64,000 bases of DNA from Dentipellis sp. KUC8613 (Eukaryota > Basidiomycota > Agaricomycetes > Russulales > Hericiaceae). Positions 57,539 to 64,000 of this stretch are shown one piece after another. The stretch is from positions 172,548 to 236,547 of the forward strand of contig NSJX01000044.1 of the NCBI GenBank assembly GCA_002286715.1, in the 5' to 3' direction. Made by a program: the position numbers and the translations under genes. The notes under the pieces are model-generated. The model was not told where the DNA came from, made no database searches, and saw only the letters and a program-made list of their open reading frames with translations. The first letter of the stretch is position 1. The number at the start of each line of letters is the position of its first letter.

Positions 57539-58377
57539 CTAGACGGTTCCCGAGGAGGTGATGGTGACGGTCGACTTGGGGCGGCCCGAGTCGCTGCCGA
57601 CCGCCTCGACCTTTTTGACAACGTCCATGCCGTCGACGACCTCGCCAAAGACGACGTGCTTGCCGTCGAGCCAGCTCGTCACAACCGTCGTGATGAAGAA
57701 CTGCACCGCGGCCACTGTCAGCGTGTGCGACGGAAGGGAACGGAGAAAGATGCCAGCGCACCTGGGAGCCGTTCGTGTTGGGGCCGGCGTTAGCCATGGA
57801 AAGCAGTCCAGGCTTGGTGTGCTTCAAGTGAAAGTTCTCGTCTAGTATAGCAGCCTGGAGTTTAGCATCAAGACGAGCAGAAGACGGGGAAGCACTTACC
57901 GGCAAACTTCTCCCCGTAGATCGACTTGCCACCTGTGCCGTTATGGCGGGTAAAGTCGCCGCCCTGAAGCATGAACTGGGGGGGTGCATGCATGTCAGCG
58001 AGTATTGAGAAATGCTGAAGAAGGGGGCGCACGCCGGGGATGATGCGGTGGAAGGTGCTGCCTGAGTAGCCGAACCCATGCTGGCCTGTCGCGAGCTCAC
58101 GGAAATTCTGCGAGGTCTTGGGAACGACATCGTCAAAGAGCCGGAAGACGATACGGCCAGTCGGCTTGGAGTCGATCGCCACGTCAAACTGTTCGCAATG
58201 GCGTTGTCAGTGTTTTGCACGCGGTCGTGCCTACGCGGTCGAGCACTCACGAAAACGTTTGCCCTACAACATAAAGCGGACCCGGTGAGTCGCGAGTAAA
58301 GTGAGTGAAAGAGATACATACATTGGAGTCTTTGCTGCAGATGCGGCCGTGGTGAAGCGACGGAGGAAAGAGGCCAT
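57539..58377 (-). CDS. Cyclophilin-type peptidyl-prolyl cis-trans isomerase, probably mitochondrial
   Basis: Exons on the minus strand: 58322..58377, 58251..58263, 58033..58188, 57900..57975, 57762..57841 and 57539..57700; 180 residues. The first 18 residues ([18 protein letters not shown]) form an Arg-rich amphipathic presequence, suggesting mitochondrial import. The catalytic domain is complete: ANVFFDVAID, FHRIIPG with the active-site Arg, [45 protein letters not shown] with the cyclosporin-binding Trp, and GRPKSTVTI. It catalyses proline isomerisation during folding. One exon is only 13 nt (G-A-N-V-F junction). Ordinary single-domain member of the family. Confidence 0.93.
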
Positions 58378-58639
58378 TCGATTTTGAAGTGGAAGAGAAC
58401 GAAGAGGAAGGACTCTCTCGGAGGCGCGGCGCTCATTGCTAGGGCTTTCCCAAAAGGGAACCGACGGCGAATCTGGCGGAGTCTCGGAAACACCTCAAGC
58501 TCACTCGTTCACCCACTCCCACTGCCTCCTATCATAGCCGCCGTTGTAATCTGCAGTCGTTCGGACACAAGTACGTGTATGTGTGCTGTGACTTATCACA
58601 TTCGAAAGCGATATCCGCCTTTTCCCCCTCGCCGAACGG

Positions 58640-59322
58640 GATCCTAAAGCGTGGGCCCGTGGAGTTGATTCGATGGGAGGCGTCGATCTACGATCTGCTG
58701 CAGGACAATGGCTATCCGGCTATCTGTCAGTCGTATAAAGAGGCCGATGACGGTTCAGCTATGCTCCATATGCAATACCTCGTCATCGCTGGTTGGCTGA
58801 CGTGGCTCGAAGTTTCCCATAGTGAGCATCTGCCCCATTCACCGCCTTTAATCCTCACTCATCACTTGCAGCCGTTTATTGGATGACCGTCGGCACTGTC
58901 GGATATCGCACAGAAGCAGCTCAATTTATCGCAAGACTCGTACGCAACCTTTTTTTTTACACTGTATGCCATGCTGACCCTCTTCTAGATCGACGTCCTG
59001 ACTCAAATACATAGGCTAGGAATATTCCATGGTGACATCCACCCTGACAATGTAGGGTGGCTTCTTCAGCAAGGCACCTCGGACGGCATCCCCGTCTTCC
59101 TCGACTTTGGGAGGGCTCGAAAGAATGATCACGGGCCTTCCAATCCTCAACGCCCGCCCATGAACGACTTCACTCCCACCCGCATGCTTGCTGCTGGAGG
59201 CGATAACCGACGTAACCATATAGCCTAGGCAAAGGTATAATCCATGGGAGGTCTGTGAGGGGTTTGATGGACCCACCCTGGAAGAACTCATCGAGAAGAG
59301 AGAATGGGCATTAGGGCACTAG
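58640..59322 (+). pseudogene. Truncated, frameshifted protein-kinase-like relic
   Basis: Exon-like blocks ..58821, 58872..58939 and 58989..59228 join in phase and encode a kinase core: GPVELIRWEASIYDLL, the catalytic loop HGDIHPDNVGWLL and DFGRA. No N-lobe with glycine loop or Lys can be found upstream, where the cyclophilin promoter lies only about 260 bp away. After the stop at 59226-59228 another frame (+1) carries a sensible C-terminus, QRYNPWEVCEGFDGPTLEEL, to a stop at 59322, and no usable splice site connects the two. It therefore looks 5'-truncated and frameshifted. The HGDIHPDN loop points to the fungal small-kinase/APH-like group rather than FunK1. Confidence 0.55.
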
Positions 59323-59342
59323 TGAGGAGTGGGCCGGCAAGC

Positions 59343-60089
59343 GGCAGGTTCTGATTCATCTTTGAGGGTGGATATGTCTTGATTTCAAATTGCTATGTAA
59401 TGTCACATATCTAATTATCATCCAATTCTTTGTATGATTTTGACATGATCTTCTGTTCTTTGCATGATGTATATCTTCTTGTCACTCAATTTACAGCCAT
59501 TTACTATTCCCAGAAATAATTTCATACAGATTGTGAAGAGCAATCTAGAGGTGAAGAAGGTCAGAGATCACAATTGCTGACATGCCAGAGCATATGGCTG
59601 CATGCTGCAAAATTGCAACTCAGCATGTCTCTTGAAAGTCCACTTCAAAGTTTTGGATTCTGCCACAAAAGGCCTATTGATTACTAAATCACTGTACCTT
59701 CATCAAAACAGTTACCCTTAGTGTCTTCCTACAATTTCCATACATTGTCACTACAAGTCCTGCAGCTATTGAAGCATTGTTCACTCCAATTACAGGAGTA
59801 CTTGCAATGGCATTCAAGACAATGGAATAACAATAATAGATTATATTTATAGAACTATGAAACACCATACTAAAATATAAAAATGGTATCAAAATAACCA
59901 GCTATCATGCAAGGACTAAAGGTCTTTCTACAAGATGTCCTACAGAAATTTCAGTGCCTGGATATTGAACAAAAGAAGAGTAAACATACCACACACAAGC
60001 ATAATAACAGATCTACATACATCAGAACTCACATAGGGCATGCCATGACAGACAATAGCCACTACTGAATGTCAGCATTGAAGAAAGTC
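59343..60089. other. CpG-free AT-rich block
   Basis: About 750 bp contains no CG dinucleotide, while the DNA on both sides does. AT-rich with many TG/CA. No ORF of note; no terminal repeats identified. Probably an old, methylated and deaminated repeat or transposon fragment. Confidence 0.75.
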
Positions 60090-60117
60090 CCGGTATAAAA
60101 GTACGGACAGGGCAACA

Positions 60118-62255
60118 TATGGCAGCATGGGGGCAAAGAAGGCGTCGTGGGGCGCAAGACTGCGGCATGACACGGCACCATGGAGCGCGATGGGACGCGA
60201 GAGGGTACGACGGGGCGCGAGGCAACGGCGCGAAGGTCCTGAGGGCGCAGCGCAGCGCAAGGGCACGCCGAAGGGGTCGAGAGGGCGGGGCGGCGGCGCA
60301 ACATGGCGCTATGGGGTGCAAGAGTGCGGTGAGGTGGCGCCTTGGGGTACGAGAGGGCGCGACGGAACAGGAGGCTGCGGCGCGCGAGCCCAGGCGGCCT
60401 GGTGCGGGGTAAGAGCGTGATGTGGCGACGTGTCGCGGCACAAGGGGGTCGCCGGTGGGTCAAGAGGGCGGGGGTGTAATACTGTGCCACGGTGCGCCAG
60501 AGCGGTGGGCGCGTGACGACGGAACAACGGCGCGGAACGGCCACGAACGTGCGACAGCGGCACGGGGTGAGTGACGGCGGTGGCGCGTGGCACGGCACAA
60601 GGGGGTGCAAGGCGACGCCAAGGCGTGCGGGGCGGCGAGGTGGGGAGAGCGCCCACGTGCCTAGTGCGCCATTGCTAGCGCACGGTACGTGGGCATGCGG
60701 CACGGCATGAGTACATGCGACGCGACGTGAAGGCGTGCAGGGCAATGCGAAGGTGTGTAGGGCGGCGAGACTGCGGGTGCGAGACCGCACGCGAGCATTC
60801 CGCGCCGTTGCTAGGGCGCGTGAGATGGGGAGAGGCCATGCAGAGGCATGCGAGGCCACGCAAAAGCGTGGGACGGCAAAACAGGGCATGGGCTAGAGCC
60901 ACAGCGGCGGAGACGGCGGTAATGGGACAGGACATCGTGTAGCGCACCAGACAGCCCACGTTGGCCCGAAGACGGAACCATGGGGCGCGAAGACGGTGGT
61001 GCGGGGCGTCGAGAGGGCGAGGCGGGGGGCACAGACGGCGGTATGGGCGCGGCAAGGGGCGCAAGACGGCCCCATGGGGCCCGAAAAAGGCGGAGTGGGG
61101 CGCAGACTGCGCAGCGGGGTGTAGAGACGGCGAGGCGGGGCACACAGACGGCGCGGCGGGGGGCGCAGACCGCGGCGGGGGACGCAAGAAGGCCCTATGG
61201 GGCGTAAAGACGGACCCATGATGGGGCGTCGAGAGGGCAAGGCGGGGGTCGCAAGACGGCGACGTGGGGCACAAGACGGCGTCGGAGGGCGTCAACAGGG
61301 CGTGATGGGGCGTTGAAAGGGTGCGGCGGAGCGCGCAGACGGCGCTGTAGGGCGCAGAATGGCCCCATGGGGCACAAGACGGCCCCACGGGGCCCGAAGA
61401 TGGAGGCGCAGGGCGTTGAGAGGGCGAAGCGGGGCGCGGAGACGGCGGCGTGAGGCGCAGACCGCCCAGCGGGGCCCGAAGACGGTGCGGTGGGGCGCAG
61501 ACCGCCCAGCTGGGCTCGCAGGCGGCGGCGTGGGTCGCAGACGGTCCAGCGGGGCATCGGGAGGGTGCGACGGGGGGCACAGACAGCGGCGTGGGTCGCA
61601 GACGGCACGCCGGGGCGTGCAGATGGCCGTGTCGCACGCAAGACGGCCCCATGGTGCGTGCAGAGCGCGCGGTGGGGCGCGGACGCCGCGCCGGGGCGTT
61701 GAGAGCGCAGGGCGGGGCGCTGAGACGGTGCGGCGAAGCGTGCAGACGGCGGCGTCGGGCGCAAGATGGCCGTGCGCGGGCGGGAGACGGCGAGCGGGGG
61801 CGGCATACGGTGCGCGGGGGCGACGTACGGCAAACGGGGGCGCAAGAGAGCGCGCAGGAGCGATGTACGGCGAGCGGGGGCGCCAGAAGGCGTGGGCAGG
61901 CGGGAGATGGTGAGCGGGGGCGGCAGACGGCGAGCGGGGGCGACGTGATGCGAACGGGGGCGCGAGAAGGCGCAGGCGGGGGCGTAATACGGCGCGCGGG
62001 GGCGACGCATGGCGAACGGGGGCGCGAGAAGCGGCAGGCGGGCGGGAGAGGGCGAGCGGGGGAGACGTACGGTGAACGGGGGTGACGCATGGCGCACAGG
62101 GGCGCGAAAGGCGGCGGGCGGGCGGGAGAAGGCGAGCGGGGGCGTCATACGGCGCATGGGGGCGACGTACAGCGAACGGGGGGGCGAGAACGGGCGGGCT
62201 GGCTGGAGATGGTGAGCGGGGGCGTCATACGGCGCACGGGGGCGACGTACAAAAG
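60118..62255. repeat. CpG-dense GC-rich minisatellite, unit about 20 bp
   Basis: Roughly 2.1 kb of degenerate tandem repeats on the GGGGCGCAGACGGCG theme in the left and middle parts and on CGGGGGCGACGTACGGCGAA at 61780-62255, where a 20-bp period is visible by eye and larger units of about 100 bp seem nested. A and T are so rare that several frames on both strands stay open for hundreds of codons, including minus-strand ORFs of 398 and 471 codons; these encode only Pro/Arg/Ala/Ser repeats. I treat them as by-products of composition. Confidence 0.85.
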
Positions 62256-62340
62256 AGAGAGGTAGAAAAAACTTACCTTTTCCCTGTCTCTTCACCTCTC
62301 CCATGCATCCGGATACCTTTCGGCGGGCGAGCAGGCTTAT

Positions 62341-62373
62341 GTGCATGTGCGTGTGCGTGTGCGTGTGTGTGCG
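62341..62373 (+). repeat. GT/GC microsatellite
   Basis: An alternating run of GTGCATGTGC then GTGTGC and GTGT units of about 33 bp, at the right edge of the minisatellite region. Confidence 0.8.
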
Positions 62374-62985
62374 CCAGCGACTCCATCGCAATGAAGAGTC
62401 AGGAATGTGTGGCGAGCTGTCACAACGACCGCCTTCGGCAATTCCCGAAAAGCGTGCGGGTGCTCTCGTCCGCAGATCGAAACGCTTCCTCAGGCTGTAA
62501 TAAAATAGCTAAATTGTAGCATAAATTGGGGCGTATGCGTAGTACTTGTCATAAATACATGGAAAAATGCAGAGTTTATAGCTGCATTATTGAATTCGAA
62601 ATCTGCGGATTTCGGTAATGGAGCCCTTTGTCGCAACGCGACTTCGAGTTTGCGTACGCATTTGATCTGGAAAAAAAATGCCAATTTCGTGATATGTGTG
62701 TACCATAATTTTCAATGTTTATACAAAGTTTCAGCTATATTGGTGGCATATCAGAGTCTACAGAAAATGATCATGTCGAAAGGTGAGCTGAATGTGGCTG
62801 AAACCGTGGGAACCAACTTCCTGAAGTTGTCATTTTGAAGTCTGTGGATTCTGGTGGGCTCACCCATTATTAGAACTGATTCATAGATGAATCAGAATTG
62901 AGAGCAAGCAAAGGGGAGTCCCCTGCACAGCATTGACGAACTTACCATTGCATTTGCCAACTACGCCGGAGCACTAGAACCTGGC
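62374..62985. other. Non-coding stretch right of the minisatellite
   Basis: About 0.6 kb of AT-richer sequence with scattered CpG. ORFs at 62490-62838 overlap on opposite strands and have no motif. Nothing recognised. Confidence 0.45.
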
Positions 62986-63441
62986 GCAGAGATCAATTTG
63001 ACTATGAGAATTGGGCAGTAAGATTTTGCCAACTGGTGAATGCTGCACCTCCCATGTGACATCAATATCCCCTGCAGCAAAAAACATCTTGAACAAAGGC
63101 TCTGCAGATGATATTTGAGGGATTATGGTCTCTGCATGTATACAACTACATCTGAAAAAAATTGAATTTCCATAGTAAGGGGCTCAATCATCTAGACTAT
63201 GGTAGCCATGGAATGAGATGGTCAACTATGGAGGGTTCCATAGCACTCATAGCAGCTATAGATATCCATGTTATTCCATAGGTCTCATAGGTCCTGGCCA
63301 AGTGTTCATAGTATACATATTAGCCATATATATTTGACAGCCTATGCTATGGTGTCTATATGAACACCATAGCCATGAGTTTCTAGTGGGCCATTGTCAA
63401 GACTGGCCTAGAACCAATGAAACAACCACCCAAGTCACCAC
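62986..63441. repeat. CpG-free block with repeated CATAG/CTATG words
   Basis: No CG occurs from 62986 to 63441. From about 63165 to 63395 the words CATAG, CTATG and CCATGG-like variants recur many times without a fixed period (for example CCATAGCACTCATAGCAGCT and CTATGCTATGGTGTCTATAT). No ORF. Likely a degenerate satellite or transposon relic. Confidence 0.65.
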
Positions 63442-63779
63442 CGGTGACAAGGCGAGCGAGATGAGAGATAGAGAGTTGAGCAAGAGTGCTGGCGATGTGC
63501 AGAGCGCAGTGCAGCTGGTATTCCAGGTACAGTACAATACAGACAAGATTGACAGTCTAAGGAACTATGGACGAGGGCGCGAGGGTATATACACTGTACG
63601 GGAAACACCGGGGAAATCAGGTTATCGTAGATAATCAGTAGTGGGACGGAGGGGCTTCGGGGAGTGGTACAACGAGGTCTAGGTGCTTGGGGAAACATGT
63701 GATAAATAGTAACAGATCAGATCAGATAAAGGGAAGAGAGACCAACGACTTCCGAGATGATGTGCGACCGCTAAGTCAA

Positions 63780-64000
63780 TACCGAGCGACCGAGGATGTC
63801 TCTCCTCGGTCCGAGGAGCTAGGATCTCGGTCCGAGAGCTCGGTCCTTGGTCCGAGATCTCGGTCTATACCGCTTAGTCATCGGACCGAGACGTCAGTCC
63901 AAAACCACGAAAACATCGGTGCTTGGTAGCACCGAAAAGGCGTCGTCGGTGTTCTCCTCGGTCCGAGGAGCTCCGAGGAGCCAAGGGATTCGACCGAGAC
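63780..64000. repeat. Cluster of palindromic CTCGGTCCGAG elements at the right edge
   Basis: CTCCTCGGTCCGAGGAG, an inverted repeat around one central T, occurs at 63802-63818 and again at 63954-63970. Shorter relatives (TCTCGGTCCGAGA near 63825, GCTCGGTCCTTGG, TCGGACCGAG near 63881) lie between. Such clusters often mark the ends of LTR elements or MITEs; the window ends before a second terminus could be seen. Confidence 0.7.

Noticed and set aside
60118..62255. CRISPR-like array
   Set aside because: The tandem units are contiguous and degenerate with no unique spacers, and the genome is eukaryotic.
60675..62391. Long minus-strand ORFs (471 and 398 codons) in the GC-rich array
   Set aside because: They encode only Pro/Arg/Ala/Ser repeats, several other frames are also open, and the cause is the near absence of A and T in the minisatellite. 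No start context, intron or motif supports a gene.

Overview
The window reads as chromosomal DNA of an agaricomycete (basidiomycete) fungus. Genes are dense and cut by many 50-120 bp GT-AG introns, some exons are only 7-16 nt long, the GC content is moderately high, and the gene families are typical of Agaricomycetes: a NACHT/NB-ARC-TPR NLR, FunK1 kinase, UstYa-like proteins, TPR-CHAT proteases, MYND and GH16 proteins. A polyporoid or related white-rot lineage would fit, but that is inference. Gene models were built by hand by joining exons with consistent phase; all family names rest on motif recognition, with no database search.

Layout, left to right. 1-16.2 kb: two paralogous TPR plus CCCH-zinc-finger genes (one cut by the left edge) bracket a 1200-residue NLR-type gene and two short minus-strand RG-rich genes that carry only the C-terminal module of the TPR-CCCH proteins. 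Two secreted carbohydrate-active enzymes lie in the same stretch: a GH88/105-like six-hairpin glycosidase with a probable GPI anchor and a GH16 beta-glucanase. 17-25.2 kb: a DUF262 (GmrS/ParB-like) protein with a long RD/RE tail, divergent from the condensin gene SMC2. 25.6-33.5 kb: an accessory block with a seven-TM protein, a small single-TM or secreted peptide gene, two UstYa-family genes, a single-pass membrane protein and a GNAT acetyltransferase. 33.7-49.5 kb: a FunK1 kinase homologue without its catalytic Asp, then two TPR-CHAT (caspase-like) proteases flanking a stand-alone urea/guanidine-type carboxylase. 50-58.4 kb: a MYND zinc-finger gene, an Msb1/Mug8-like morphogenesis gene and a probable mitochondrial cyclophilin. 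58.6-64 kb: a truncated kinase relic, then repeat-rich sequence without genes.

Two features of the DNA itself stand out. First, the NB-ARC/TPR part of the NLR and its 3' flank (4236-7109) contain a single CpG although the surrounding sequence is CpG-rich, and the reading frame is intact; two further CpG-free blocks lie at 59343-60089 and 62986-63441. Second, a 2.1 kb, very CpG-dense minisatellite with a roughly 20-bp unit (60118-62255) lies between those last two blocks. 

Functionally the most interesting content is the concentration of possible self/non-self or cell-death components (NLR, two TPR-CHAT proteases, a pseudokinase) and the UstYa pair beside a short peptide gene, which could be a small RiPP-like cluster. 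Housekeeping genes (SMC2, cyclophilin, Msb1-like) are interspersed and ordinary.
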